DNA from: JAFAMS01 sp963715815
Lineage (GTDB): Bacteria > Vulcanimicrobiota > Vulcanimicrobiia > Vulcanimicrobiales > Vulcanimicrobiaceae
Direction of reading: 5' to 3'
DNA length: 64,000 bases
NCBI GenBank assembly: GCA_963715815.1
Contig: OY970278.1
Span: forward strand, 1,674,001-1,738,000
The translations under genes were made by a program, and so were the position numbers. How positions within the stretch are numbered: the stretch's first letter is position 1; each line of letters begins with the position of its first letter. Positions 8,214 through 17,125 of the stretch are shown in pieces. The notes under the pieces are model-generated. The model was given only the letters and a program-made list of their open reading frames with translations, searched no databases and was not told the DNA's origin.

Positions 8214-8999
8214 ATGATGCGCGCACTTTATACCGCAGCCACCGGAATGGTTTCGCAGCAATACAATCTCGACACCATTGCGAACAATCTGGCCAACGTC
8301 AACACGACGGGCTTCCGCCAAAACCAAGCGCGGTTTCAGGACCTGCTATACCAGACCCTGAAAGCGCCCGGCTCGCCCGTCGGATCGTCGATCGTTCCCG
8401 TCGGACAAGACGTCGGTCTTGGATCGAAGGTCGCGAGCTCAGAAAAAATCTTTACGCAAGGCTCGCTGCAGCAGACCAGCAACCCGCTTGACATCGCTAT
8501 TGAAGGCGACGGCTTCTTCCAAGTGACGCTGCCCGATGGTACGACTGCGTACACGCGGGACGGCGGCTTCAAAGAAGATGCAACCGGCGCGGTCGTAACC
8601 GCAGATGGTTACTTCTTATCACCGCAGATCACGATTCCGCAAAACGCGATTCAAGTCTCCGTCGGTAACGATGGAACCGTCACGGCGCTGACGCCCGGTG
8701 CAACGACGCCGACGACGCTGGGACAAATCACGCTCGTGCGTTTCACGAATGCGGCCGGCTTGCAACCAATGGGCAAGAACCTCTTCCAGCAAACCGGTGC
8801 ATCCGGTACGCCGATCATCTCGCAGCCCGGTCTCAACGGCGCGGGTACGCTCGAAGGCGGCTACATCGAAGAGAGCAACGTCTCCATCGTCAATGAAATG
8901 GTCAACATGATCGTCGCGCAAAACGCGTATCAGGCCAACTCAAAGACGATCACGACGGCCGAGAACATGCTCGCAACCGCGATCCAGACGAAGCAATAA
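8214..8999 (+). CDS. flgG: Flagellar distal rod protein FlgG
   Basis: 261 residues, the canonical FlgG length; it builds the distal rod that crosses the peptidoglycan and outer membrane. It carries MRALYTAATGMVSQQYNLDTIANNLANVNTTGFR at the N-terminus (conserved residues around NNLANVNTTGF), NPLDIAIEGDGFFQV and YTRDGGFKED in the core, and GGYIEESNVSIVNEMVNMI plus YQANSKTI at the C-terminus. GGAAGG lies upstream of ATG 8214; a second ATG follows immediately. Paralogous to the preceding flgF. Confidence 0.96.
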   Translation: MMRALYTAATGMVSQQYNLDTIANNLANVNTTGFRQNQARFQDLLYQTLKAPGSPVGSSIVPVGQDVGLGSKVASSEKIFTQGSLQQTSNPLDIAIEGDGFFQVTLPDGTTAYTRDGGFKEDATGAVVTADGYFLSPQITIPQNAIQVSVGNDGTVTALTPGATTPTTLGQITLVRFTNAAGLQPMGKNLFQQTGASGTPIISQPGLNGAGTLEGGYIEESNVSIVNEMVNMIVAQNAYQANSKTITTAENMLATAIQTKQ

Positions 9000-9009
9000 A
9001 AGGCTTATC

Positions 9010-9735
9010 TTGAAAGGGTTTTTCGCACTCGTCATGCTGGTCGCCGCGTTCGCGGCGCCGGCATGCGCGCTCGGTCAAACGGTAACGCCGGCGACGATGC
9101 AAGTCGTGCCTGCTGCGCGTTTGATGGAGCTCGCCGAGAAGACGGTTCACGCCGTCATCAACGGACCGGATCGCGAAGTCCGTCAAGATTACAAGTTCAC
9201 CGATCAGCCGGTACCGGTTGGCAAAGTCACGATCGACGTGCAGCAGTCGCAGTACAACCCGACGTACATCGCGATTCCGCTCACGATCAACGTCGACGGC
9301 AAGCCGGTCCGTACGATCTTCGCAGGATATCGGATCGTAACGTTCATCCACACCGCAGTTGCAGCTCGCGATCTGCAAGCCGGCGCCGTGCTAACGAACG
9401 ACAGCATGACGATCGGACGCGTCGAGAGCAACGGACGTCCGCCGGTTGAGACCGCGATGCTGGTTGGACGCAAGTTGAACGTTTCAGTTGGTGGCGGCAA
9501 GCCGCTCTACTTCGAACAAACCGGCATCAATCAATTGGTCACCGCAGGTCAGCCCGTCGTTTACATCCTGCACGATGGTCCGGTCTCAGTTTCGGCCGAC
9601 GTCATCGCGCGCTCGGGTGGCGGCATGGGTCAAGTTGTCGCGGTCTACAATCCGTCGACGCGCAAAGCGCTCTCCGGGGTCGTCACCGGTCCCGGTCAAG
9701 TCGAATACACACTCCCGGGAGGCGACACGCAATGA
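9010..9735 (+). CDS. flgA: Flagellar P-ring assembly chaperone FlgA
   Basis: 241 residues with a Sec signal peptide (MKGFFALVMLVAAFAAPACALGQ), so it is periplasmic. FlgA is the chaperone for FlgI during P-ring assembly. The C-terminal part carries the SAF-type domain: VAARDLQAGAVLTNDSMTIG, then VGRKLNVSVGGGKPLYFEQT and VSVSADVIARSGGGMGQVVAVYNPSTRKALSGVVTG. It starts at TTG 9010 with AAAGG seven bases upstream. The stop overlaps the flgH ATG by 4 bp. Confidence 0.93.
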   Translation: MKGFFALVMLVAAFAAPACALGQTVTPATMQVVPAARLMELAEKTVHAVINGPDREVRQDYKFTDQPVPVGKVTIDVQQSQYNPTYIAIPLTINVDGKPVRTIFAGYRIVTFIHTAVAARDLQAGAVLTNDSMTIGRVESNGRPPVETAMLVGRKLNVSVGGGKPLYFEQTGINQLVTAGQPVVYILHDGPVSVSADVIARSGGGMGQVVAVYNPSTRKALSGVVTGPGQVEYTLPGGDTQ

Positions 9736-10337
9736 CTGCACTGATTCGTTTCACCGCGATCGCGGTATTCGCGACGCTCTTGGGAACGCAAGCAGTCGTC
9801 GCAGACACGCTGTACGTCGCGGCACCCGGACCGGTTGCTCCCGGTCATCCGCTGAGTTTGGGCCCGGATCTCAGAGCACATCAACCCGGCGATCTCGTCA
9901 CGATCGTTTTCAATTTCAACGTTGCGCAGAACAGCACGTCGACAATGGCGCGCAGCAAGGCCGCATCGGCCGGAATGGCAGCTGGGACCGGCATCGCCGG
10001 CATTAGCTTCTTACGATTCCCGAGCTCTCTAGGCGCGCAGTCAGCACTCAATACCAGTGACGTCCGCGCCAACGCTCAAACGTTTACGAGCACGATGATG
10101 GCGACCGTGCAAGAGATTCTTCCAAGCGGCGCGCTTGTCGTCTCTGGTACGCAGCGCATCATCATCAACGGCAAGGCCCAGAACATGAAAGTTACCGGGT
10201 CGATCCGGCCGGCCGACATCGATAGCACCGACAGCGTGCTGTCCACGAGCATGGCTAACGTGCAGCTTGACTTCGACGGCAACTGGGGCGAGGACAAGAA
10301 GGGCATCCTCCAGAGGATCATCGATTGGATATGGTAA
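9732..10337 (+). CDS. flgH: Flagellar L-ring protein FlgH (no lipobox seen)
   Basis: 201 residues. FlgH forms the outer-membrane L-ring bushing around the rod. Family features are HQPGDLVTIVFNFNVAQNSTS, the glycine/serine-rich middle, VQEILPSGALVVSGTQRIIINGK and GSIRPADIDSTDSVLSTSMANVQLDF. Most FlgH proteins are lipoproteins with a cysteine after the signal peptide. Here the N-terminus (IAVFATLLGTQAVVADT) contains no cysteine, suggesting signal peptidase I processing instead of lipidation. The ATG overlaps the flgA stop. Its presence with FlgI shows the cell has an outer membrane. Confidence 0.93.
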   Translation: MTALIRFTAIAVFATLLGTQAVVADTLYVAAPGPVAPGHPLSLGPDLRAHQPGDLVTIVFNFNVAQNSTSTMARSKAASAGMAAGTGIAGISFLRFPSSLGAQSALNTSDVRANAQTFTSTMMATVQEILPSGALVVSGTQRIIINGKAQNMKVTGSIRPADIDSTDSVLSTSMANVQLDFDGNWGEDKKGILQRIIDWIW

Positions 10338-11473
10338 TCGCGAAGCGTTTCGCCACGCGCATTCTGGTCGGACTGATCGTTGCGTCGCTGCTCTCGGCCT
10401 TCGTGCCGACTGCCGCGTTCGCGCAGATCGTCCGCGTCAAAGACGTTACGCGCGTTCAGGGCGTCACCAATAACCAGCTCGTCGGTTACGGCGTCGTCAC
10501 GGGTCTCGGCGGCACGGGCGATTCGACGCAGGTTATCTTCACGAGCCAAACGATCCAGAACATTTTGCAGTCGTTCGGCATCTCGACGGCGCTGCAGTCG
10601 GTTCGCACGCGTAACGTTGCTGCCGTCGTCGTAACGGCAAACCTTGGTCCATTCGCACACTCCGGCGACAATGCCGATGTGATCGTTTCCTCGATGGGCG
10701 ACGCGACGAGCCTGCAAGGCGGAACGCTCGTGATGACCGAGCTCAAGGCCGCGAACAATTTAGTATATGCAACGGCGCAAGGCCCCGTTTCTGTTGGCGG
10801 CTTCAGCGTCGCGACGGGCGGCGCCGGCGGCGCCAACTCGATCAGCGTCAACTTCACGGCAGCCGGTCGCGTGCCACAAGGTGCCGTAATCGCGCGCGAC
10901 ATGCAGACGAGTTTGCGCACGGATCCGGCCGGTTTCTCGTACGTGCTGACGAGCCCCGATTATCAAACGGCCGCGCGTTTAGCCGCGGTCCTCAACGCTC
11001 GCTTCGGACCGATCGCAATTGCGCTCGATGCCGAAACGGTTCACGTCAATTTGCCGAAACCGTACCTGAACAATCAGGTTCAGTTCTTGGCCGACGCCGG
11101 CGAGCTTCAGCTCAACGCCTCCGAAATCGCTAAGGTCGTGCTCAACGAGCGCACCGGAACAGTTGTCATGGGCGGCGACATCACGCTCGCACCCTGCGCG
11201 ATCGCGCACGGCAATCTCTCGATCACGATCACGACGACCAACCAAGTCGTCCCCGCTGGTCCGTTCACCAATGCGCAAAGCCAAACGCAAACCAACACGC
11301 GCATTCAAGCCACGGAGTCCGGACACAAGCTGCTCTTCATCTCAGGTGCGCCGACGCTTGCGCAAGTCGTCCGCGCGCTCAACACCATAGGCGTATCGCC
11401 GCGCGACCTGATCGCAATCGTACAAGCCTTGCGCGAGTCAGGCTCGCTGCAAGCCGACTTGGAGATCATCTAA
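10331..11473 (+). CDS. flgI: Flagellar P-ring protein FlgI
   Basis: About 380 residues, the standard length. It is the periplasmic P-ring subunit surrounding the rod at the peptidoglycan. A Sec signal peptide ends around PTAAFA. Diagnostic strings are VRVKDVTRVQGVTNNQLVGYGVVTGL, then GGTLVMTELKAANNLVYATAQGPVSVGGF and the C-terminal LVRALNTIGVSPRDLIAI-like segment (VVRALNTIGVSPRDLI). ATG 10331 lies inside the end of flgH (7-bp overlap) with GAGG upstream; a TTG two codons earlier is possible. TAATG coupling joins it to flgJ. Confidence 0.96.
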   Translation: MVIAKRFATRILVGLIVASLLSAFVPTAAFAQIVRVKDVTRVQGVTNNQLVGYGVVTGLGGTGDSTQVIFTSQTIQNILQSFGISTALQSVRTRNVAAVVVTANLGPFAHSGDNADVIVSSMGDATSLQGGTLVMTELKAANNLVYATAQGPVSVGGFSVATGGAGGANSISVNFTAAGRVPQGAVIARDMQTSLRTDPAGFSYVLTSPDYQTAARLAAVLNARFGPIAIALDAETVHVNLPKPYLNNQVQFLADAGELQLNASEIAKVVLNERTGTVVMGGDITLAPCAIAHGNLSITITTTNQVVPAGPFTNAQSQTQTNTRIQATESGHKLLFISGAPTLAQVVRALNTIGVSPRDLIAIVQALRESGSLQADLEII

Positions 11474-11814
11474 TGCCGCTCGAACCAATCGCCGCACCGC
11501 AAGCGAAGCCGCTTACTGCCGAACAGCAAGCCGCGCTCTCGAACCTGCACAAGGTCGCGACGCAATTTGAAGGTTTGTTCGTCGGGATGCTGCTGCACGA
11601 GATGCACAAGGATCAGCCGGACGAGACGTTGTTCGGTCAGCGCTCGAGCGGCGAGAAGATCTTCTCGGACATGCTCGACGATCAGCGGGCTCAGAGCATG
11701 GCGTCGACCGGTTACTTCGGTATCGGCAAGATGATCGAGGCCCAGATGCGGTCGGCCGTCTTGGCGAACTCTGCGACCGAGTCCAAGAGTTCGACCAAGG
11801 GGGGTCTCCTGTGA
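11473..11814 (+). CDS. flgJ: Rod-binding protein FlgJ, short form
   Basis: 113 residues comprising only the rod-binding domain. The conserved core is LHKVATQFEGLFVGMLLHEM and the C-terminal YFGIGKMIEAQM. FlgJ promotes rod assembly in the periplasm. Proteobacterial FlgJ is about 310 residues because it has a C-terminal muramidase, absent here, so peptidoglycan must be opened by a separate enzyme outside this window. It starts at ATG 11473 overlapping the flgI stop. It is the last gene of the flgF-flgJ operon; the sigma-28 site for flgM begins 19 bp after its stop. Confidence 0.9.
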   Translation: MPLEPIAAPQAKPLTAEQQAALSNLHKVATQFEGLFVGMLLHEMHKDQPDETLFGQRSSGEKIFSDMLDDQRAQSMASTGYFGIGKMIEAQMRSAVLANSATESKSSTKGGLL

Positions 11815-11832
11815 CTCTCTGGATCGCCGCTC

Positions 11833-11860
11833 TAAAGTGGGAGCCTCTGCATCCCGACAT
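11833..11860 (+). promoter_or_regulatory. Sigma-28-type promoter for flgM
   Basis: TAAAGTGG at 11833-11840, 12 nt, CCCGACAT at 11853-11860. Its -35 is identical to that of the flgF promoter, with the same spacing. A predicted start near 11867 gives a leader of about 47 nt before flgM. Placing the anti-sigma gene under its own sigma factor is the usual feedback arrangement. Confidence 0.7.
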
Positions 11861-11913
11861 TATCCGTAGCCGGTTTGCTCGCGCGGACCGGGGAAGGGTA
11901 GCCACCGCAGCAC

Positions 11914-12222
11914 ATGATCATCAGCCGGGCCGAAATCGAGTCGGCGGTAGCCGTATATCGCGCAAGACTCCGGGTTATTCAGCGGAGCGGTGCTTCCTCG
12001 GACGTCGAGGTCGTAACGGCGAGCGACTCATTTTCGCCGAGCGACGAAGCGGCGATGCTCACGGCGTTGCGGGAGCAGGTCGTTGCGCAACCCTATTATC
12101 GCCAGCGTCTGGTCAACGAGCTCAAACGACGGATCGAGGAAGGCAGCTATTGGGTGCCGGCCGAGGAGATCGTCGAGCGTATGTTGCGGCGCTTGGTCGT
12201 GGAGAATATCGCTCAAGCCTAA
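11914..12222 (+). CDS. flgM: Anti-sigma-28 factor FlgM
   Basis: 102 residues. FlgM binds and inhibits the flagellar sigma factor until it is exported through the finished hook. The N-terminal half is polar and probably disordered. The C-terminal half is helical with YYRQRLVNELKRRIEEGSYWV and PAEEIVERMLRRLV, matching the FlgM sigma-binding signature (V-x2-L-x3-I-x2-G-x-Y-x-V-x4-I-x2-M). The start at ATG 11914 has only a distant GGGAAGGG. It sits at the usual place before flgN-flgK-flgL. Confidence 0.85.
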   Translation: MIISRAEIESAVAVYRARLRVIQRSGASSDVEVVTASDSFSPSDEAAMLTALREQVVAQPYYRQRLVNELKRRIEEGSYWVPAEEIVERMLRRLVVENIAQA

Positions 12223-12238
12223 CTGAGGCAGGTGCCCG

Positions 12239-12715
12239 ATGAATGATTCTTGGGAGTCGTTCATTGAGGCCCTCGGGCGCGAGTGCGCGGCATTCGGCGT
12301 CGTGAACGAAAAGGCGCTCGAGATGTCGGTCGCGCTCGTTCAAAACGTGCCCGAACGCATTCACGAGACGCAGCGTGCGCTCGAAGCGGCGCGCAAAGCT
12401 TTGGTTTCTGCACGTGCGCAGCGTCGTGCGATGCAGCAACGCGGCTTCGGAAACTTGTCGCTGAAGAAGGTTTCAAAGTTCGCGCCGCCGGCAATCGCGG
12501 CACAACTTTCGACACGGATGCGACAGCTCTCGTACTACACGATCAAGTTGGACTTGATCAATAGCAACAACCGCGCGTTAATCCTCGGCGCAATGGAGAG
12601 GCTCATGGCCGTCGTCGCTGTCATGCGGCGCGTGCAAATGCAGCCCCTCACCTATAAACGGCGCGGCATGGTGCCGCCTCCCGATCGCAGCATGATTGTC
12701 AGTCACCAGGTCTAG
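12239..12715 (+). CDS. flgN: Export chaperone FlgN-like
   Basis: 158 residues, almost wholly alpha-helical, with a charged heptad pattern (VNEKALEMSVALVQNVPERIHETQRALEAA) and a basic C-terminal half. FlgN chaperones the hook-filament junction proteins FlgK and FlgL, and this gene lies between flgM and flgK exactly as flgN does elsewhere. Sequence conservation in the family is low, so the assignment rests on size, helicity and context. RBS GAGGCAGG precedes ATG 12239. Confidence 0.72.
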   Translation: MNDSWESFIEALGRECAAFGVVNEKALEMSVALVQNVPERIHETQRALEAARKALVSARAQRRAMQQRGFGNLSLKKVSKFAPPAIAAQLSTRMRQLSYYTIKLDLINSNNRALILGAMERLMAVVAVMRRVQMQPLTYKRRGMVPPPDRSMIVSHQV

Positions 12716-12730
12716 TAAGGGTTCTCAAGG

Positions 12731-15205
12731 ATGAGTTTCTTCGGTTTATCTCTGGCGGGATCAGCGCTCGCGGCTTATCAAGAAGCCGAGAACGTTACCT
12801 CCAACAACATCGCGAACGTCAATACACCCGGCGCTTCCCGGCAACAGGCGGTGCTCACGCCGCAGGAGCCGATCACCGGTACGATCGGCGCCCCAACGCT
12901 GACCACACCCGGTACGCTGGGCGACGGCGTACTGATGTCGTTGATTCAACGCGTGCACGACGATTCGTACGACTCGCTGTATCGCAACGCGACGTCATCG
13001 CAGTACTACTATTCCGTCCAGCAGAGCCAGCTCGCCTCGACGCAGTCGTTGCTTGCGGAGCCGCAGGGTGGGATCAACGACACGTACACGGCGTTCATGC
13101 AGTCGATTCAAGCGCTGCAGGCAAACCCGTCGGATCCCGCCACGCGCAACGGCGTGATTGCAAGCGCACAAGGGATGGTCGCCGCGATTTCGACGACCGG
13201 TAACGGCATATCCACGCAGTTGGCGTCGACGAAGAATCAGACGACCGCGTTGATCTCGACGGTCAATGGACTGCTGCAGAATATCGCGCAGCTCAACGGA
13301 CAGATTCGTGCCGAGACGGCCGCCGGCGAGCAGCCGAACACCTACAAGGACGAGCGCGATCAAGACATCGACCAGCTCTCGCAATACCTTTCGGTTCAGA
13401 CGAACCTGCAGCCGAATGGCTCGGCGCTTGTCACCGTAAACGGGCTGGCGCTCGTGAACGATACGGTCGCGTATACGCTTGCCGTGCCCGTGATCGGAAC
13501 GCAAGCAAACGGCCAGACGCAGATGAAGATCGGGTTCGCGAACGATCCGAACCCGCTTAATCCATCGCCAATCCCGCTCGGCCAAGGCCAGCTCGCGGGT
13601 CTGGTGGATTTGTACAACAATAAGCTGAGCGTCTATCAGCAACAGTTGAACTCGTTCACGAACGCGCTCGCGACCGAAGTCGATCGCGTGACGACGAGCG
13701 GATTCGATGGAAATGGTGTTCCCGGCGTCGGACTGTTACAGCCGCTCGTGAATTCGCAGGCGATCAGCTCGACGAACATTCAAGTTGGGATCACGGATCC
13801 GAGTCAAGTCGTCGCCGCCGTCGCGACGACGTCAGCTGGAACGCTGATGAATCCCGTCAACTCGGCGAACCAAACCGTCGACACGTCAACGTCGCTGATC
13901 GGCAACAACACGCTTCAGGTTTCGGCTCCTGCGGGCGGCTTTGCGGCCGGCAGCGCCCTAACGGTCACGGTCGATGGCGTCGCTCAGAATTTCACCTACA
14001 GCACGACCCCGGGCGCCGCGCAAATCAATGCGAGCTCGATCGACAACTTCATCACGAGCTTCAACGCGCTGCAGAACGGCGTAACGGCCTCCTACGACGA
14101 TACGTCGCAGGAAGTCGTCTTCAGCCGTGACTCGAACAACGAAAGTGCCCTGCTGCAGGCAACGCCTGGATATACGTCGGGCCCGACCTTCTCGATCGCG
14201 GACTCGAACAACCCCGGCGCCACGGGCACCGCCGCGGCGTCTTCACTCTCGAGCTCTCTGCTCGGTGTCCTTGGCGCAGCCGGGATCGACGGCGTCGCGA
14301 ATGCGCAGATTACAGCGGCGGCTGCAGCCGGCACGAACACGATTACCGTTTCGAACGTCAGCGGTTTCGCGGTCGGTCAAACAATTGACATCGACGCCGG
14401 CAACGGAAACTTTGAAACCGACACGATCACCGGCATCAACGGAACTACCCTGACGTTAGGTGCCGCGCTGGCCAATAATCACGTCTCGAACGCCGAAATC
14501 TACCTGGACACGACGTTGACTGCTCCAGTCGTCACGCAGCCGGTCGTGCAGAACGCGACCAACGCCTTCGGCCCGAACGACAATACGGCTTCGCTGAATA
14601 TGTCGGCGATGTTCAATAACAATGTCGGAGTTCCGGGGATCGACACGCAGGTCGGCGTGTTCCAGCCGGGTCCAAGCGTCGCGGGCGGTATTTATACGGC
14701 CGCAGTCGGCCAGACGAACATCACGATCTCGGAAGGCGCCGTGCCGCTGCCCGAGTTCAGTGAAATCAACGTCGGTAATCAACTCACATTCGTGAACCAA
14801 GCCGGACAAACCGTGAACGGCGTCGTCACAGCGGTCAACCGGAATACCGGAACGATATCGCTGCAGATGACGAATAACGGCGCGGCGGCCGTCACATTCA
14901 GCACGAATGCGGTGACGCCGGGTGACTTTACCGGAGTCATCGCGACCAAGGCGCAAACGCTGGGTCAAGCCTACGCCGCAATCATCGCGCAAGTCGGTCT
15001 CGACGGGCAAACTGCAACGACCGGTACGTCGACGCAAACGAACATTGCAAATTCGATCAACCAAACGCGTCAGAGTATCGACGGCATCAGTTTGGATGAA
15101 GAAACGCAGAACCTGGTTATGTATCAGACTTCGTATCAAGCCGCTGCCAAGGTGGTAACGATGCTCGATACGATGCTTCAAAGCGTCCTAGGAATGATTC
15201 AGTAG
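12731..15205 (+). CDS. flgK: Hook-associated protein 1 FlgK, enlarged
   Basis: 824 residues, much longer than the ~550 of enterobacterial FlgK. It forms the first hook-filament junction layer. The N-terminus is canonical (SLAGSALAAYQEAENVTSNNIANVNTPGASRQ) and the C-terminus is canonical (SIDGISLDEETQNLVMYQTSYQAAAKVVTMLD). The extra length is in the middle. It includes a flagellin-IN-like stretch near residues 390-470 and two beta-rich inserts: ITVSNVSGFAVGQTIDIDAG with TDTITGINGTTLTLG near 535-580, and a similar module near 650-720 (EINVGNQLTFVNQAG, then VVTAVNRNTGTISLQM). These probably project from the filament surface. ATG 12731 has AAGGGTTCTCAAGG upstream. Confidence 0.94.
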   Translation: MSFFGLSLAGSALAAYQEAENVTSNNIANVNTPGASRQQAVLTPQEPITGTIGAPTLTTPGTLGDGVLMSLIQRVHDDSYDSLYRNATSSQYYYSVQQSQLASTQSLLAEPQGGINDTYTAFMQSIQALQANPSDPATRNGVIASAQGMVAAISTTGNGISTQLASTKNQTTALISTVNGLLQNIAQLNGQIRAETAAGEQPNTYKDERDQDIDQLSQYLSVQTNLQPNGSALVTVNGLALVNDTVAYTLAVPVIGTQANGQTQMKIGFANDPNPLNPSPIPLGQGQLAGLVDLYNNKLSVYQQQLNSFTNALATEVDRVTTSGFDGNGVPGVGLLQPLVNSQAISSTNIQVGITDPSQVVAAVATTSAGTLMNPVNSANQTVDTSTSLIGNNTLQVSAPAGGFAAGSALTVTVDGVAQNFTYSTTPGAAQINASSIDNFITSFNALQNGVTASYDDTSQEVVFSRDSNNESALLQATPGYTSGPTFSIADSNNPGATGTAAASSLSSSLLGVLGAAGIDGVANAQITAAAAAGTNTITVSNVSGFAVGQTIDIDAGNGNFETDTITGINGTTLTLGAALANNHVSNAEIYLDTTLTAPVVTQPVVQNATNAFGPNDNTASLNMSAMFNNNVGVPGIDTQVGVFQPGPSVAGGIYTAAVGQTNITISEGAVPLPEFSEINVGNQLTFVNQAGQTVNGVVTAVNRNTGTISLQMTNNGAAAVTFSTNAVTPGDFTGVIATKAQTLGQAYAAIIAQVGLDGQTATTGTSTQTNIANSINQTRQSIDGISLDEETQNLVMYQTSYQAAAKVVTMLDTMLQSVLGMIQ

Positions 15206-15206
15206 T

Positions 15207-16535
15207 ATGGGAATGCGCATATCGACGACCAATCTATTCGATCAGCAGACCTTCGCGATCGACAATCTCCTGTTCTCGCAAACTCAGCTGGGCAACGAGC
15301 TTTCCGGTGGCAAAAAGCTTGTTAATCCCCAGGATGATCCCCAGCAGATCGCACAGGATCTGCAAGTTCGCAGCTCGATCGCGGATACGACGACGTCGGC
15401 CCAAAACACGCAGCAAGCCAGTGACGAGCTTACCGAAGTCGATTCAACGATCGGCGAGCTAACGTCGGCACTGCAAAGTGCGCGGCAGCTCACGGTTACC
15501 GCGGCCAGCGACGTCATGGATCCTTCCAACAAGCTTGGTGTCGCCAATCAGGTCGAACAAATCATTACGCAGCTGGTCGGACTCGCGAACAGCCAATACG
15601 GTGGCAAATATCTGTTTGGCGGAACGAACGTCGCCTCGGTACCCCCCGTCGCAACGACCGGCACACCGGTTACAGCCGTGACGTTCAGCGGCAACGAAGC
15701 GCAGACCGGTGAGCTGTATGCCGACGGCGAGCAGATCTCGCTGTCGACGACGCTGCAGCAAGCCTTCAACTTCAATGCCTCCAACGGCAGCCTTAACGTC
15801 TTCCAGGTTTTGATCAACCTACGCAACACGCTCAACGACACCGGGCCGATCGTCGTCAACTCCGGCGGCGCTTCCGTGACGGGAAATTCGATCGATCAGA
15901 GCGCGCAATCCATCAACGGCGCCGGCCAGATTCTCGATGCAACGGCGGCGCTGAGCGGACAGGCAAACGCATTCGCAACGCCGCTGCAGTTTCAGCCGAC
16001 CATACCGCCATCCGTACAGTTCACGATTGACAGCGGTCAGGGAAGCTCGACGATCACGATTCCGAATACGGACACGATCGATGGCGGCGCGGCCAGCGTC
16101 ATTGGCCAGATCAATGCGGCAACCGCCACAACGGGCGTTACGGCCGTTTGGGATCAGCGGACCCAGAAGATTACCTTGGCTTCGAACTCCCCGTACACGG
16201 TGACCGATGACTCCGGAAACTTCACGGCAGCCTTCGGACTAACGCAGCAGTCCGGTGTGACCGATAACCTGAGTAGACAGCTTGGGGACATCGACAACGT
16301 CATTACGCAGGCCCTGGTATCAAGGTCGGCGGTGGGGCAGTCGATGGACACCTTAAATACGCTGACAAACCGCTATAACACGTCGATTACCAACGACACC
16401 GCAGTCCAATCCCAGATCGAGGACACGAACTTCCCCTCAACGATTTCTCAGTTCACAGAAACCCAGACGGCCCTTCAAGCAGCGTACTCTACGACGACCC
16501 ATCTCGAAGGGCACACCCTCATGGATTACCTGTAG
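15207..16535 (+). CDS. flgL: Hook-associated protein 3 FlgL
   Basis: 442 residues; the second junction layer, flagellin-like. The N-terminus MRISTTNLFDQQTFAIDNLL and LSGGKKLVNPQDDPQQIAQDLQVRSSI match FlgL, as does YGGKYLFGGTN. The C-terminal helix region contains LNTLTNRYNTSITNDTAVQSQIEDTNFPSTISQFTETQTALQAAY. A flagellin-IN-like segment (FTIDSGQGSSTITI through TVTDDSGNFTAAFGL) lies near residues 270-345. It starts one base after the flgK stop. Confidence 0.94.
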   Translation: MGMRISTTNLFDQQTFAIDNLLFSQTQLGNELSGGKKLVNPQDDPQQIAQDLQVRSSIADTTTSAQNTQQASDELTEVDSTIGELTSALQSARQLTVTAASDVMDPSNKLGVANQVEQIITQLVGLANSQYGGKYLFGGTNVASVPPVATTGTPVTAVTFSGNEAQTGELYADGEQISLSTTLQQAFNFNASNGSLNVFQVLINLRNTLNDTGPIVVNSGGASVTGNSIDQSAQSINGAGQILDATAALSGQANAFATPLQFQPTIPPSVQFTIDSGQGSSTITIPNTDTIDGGAASVIGQINAATATTGVTAVWDQRTQKITLASNSPYTVTDDSGNFTAAFGLTQQSGVTDNLSRQLGDIDNVITQALVSRSAVGQSMDTLNTLTNRYNTSITNDTAVQSQIEDTNFPSTISQFTETQTALQAAYSTTTHLEGHTLMDYL

Positions 16536-16541
16536 GAACGC

Positions 16542-17036
16542 ATGAATACACAAAACACGGCCACCGCCGCTCCGCAGATTCGAACCGTCAATACGACGCG
16601 GTTCGGCGAGATCTCCGTGCCCGAAGACGACGTCTTTACACTGAAGTGGGGACTGCCCGGCTTTGGCTTTCTGCGCGAATTCGTGGTGCTCGCTCTCGAG
16701 GATCAAAAGCCCTACGTCTGGCTACAGAGCTTGGAACGGCCGGAAATCGCGATGCCGTTGATCGATCCCTGGGCGCTCTTCTCGGACTACGATCCTCAGC
16801 TGCCGTCGGTTACCGCGGCTGTGATGGAGATCGAGCGTCCGGACGATTTCTGCCTGATGTGTGTGTGCGTGGTTGGCCCTGAAGCAAAAGAGCTGACCGT
16901 TAATCTGCTCGCCCCCGTCGTCTTCAATCTGAGGCTGCGCATCGCGCGTCAGGTTATGCTGGAAGACTCGGAGTACTCGATCCGTACGCCGATCCCGCGC
17001 GCTGAAGACATCGTAAAGGAAGCAAACTCGGCCTAA
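16542..17036 (+). CDS. fliW: Flagellar assembly factor FliW
   Basis: 164 residues. FliW binds flagellin in the cytoplasm and also CsrA; when flagellin is secreted, the freed FliW sequesters CsrA and relieves its block on flagellin translation. Family strings are RFGEISVPEDDVFTLKWGLPGF, FVVLALEDQKPYVWLQSLERPEIAMPLIDPW, then LTVNLLAPVVFNLRLRIARQVML. It lies immediately before csrA and the flagellin array, the arrangement seen in many FliW-CsrA systems. Confidence 0.95.
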   Translation: MNTQNTATAAPQIRTVNTTRFGEISVPEDDVFTLKWGLPGFGFLREFVVLALEDQKPYVWLQSLERPEIAMPLIDPWALFSDYDPQLPSVTAAVMEIERPDDFCLMCVCVVGPEAKELTVNLLAPVVFNLRLRIARQVMLEDSEYSIRTPIPRAEDIVKEANSA

Positions 17037-17125
17037 AGAATCCGCCCTGGTAGCACAGGATGTGCAGATGCCGCGGTGCCCATGGATGTGGCGACGGCGG
17101 CGATTAGAGTGCCAGGGAGGGCCCA

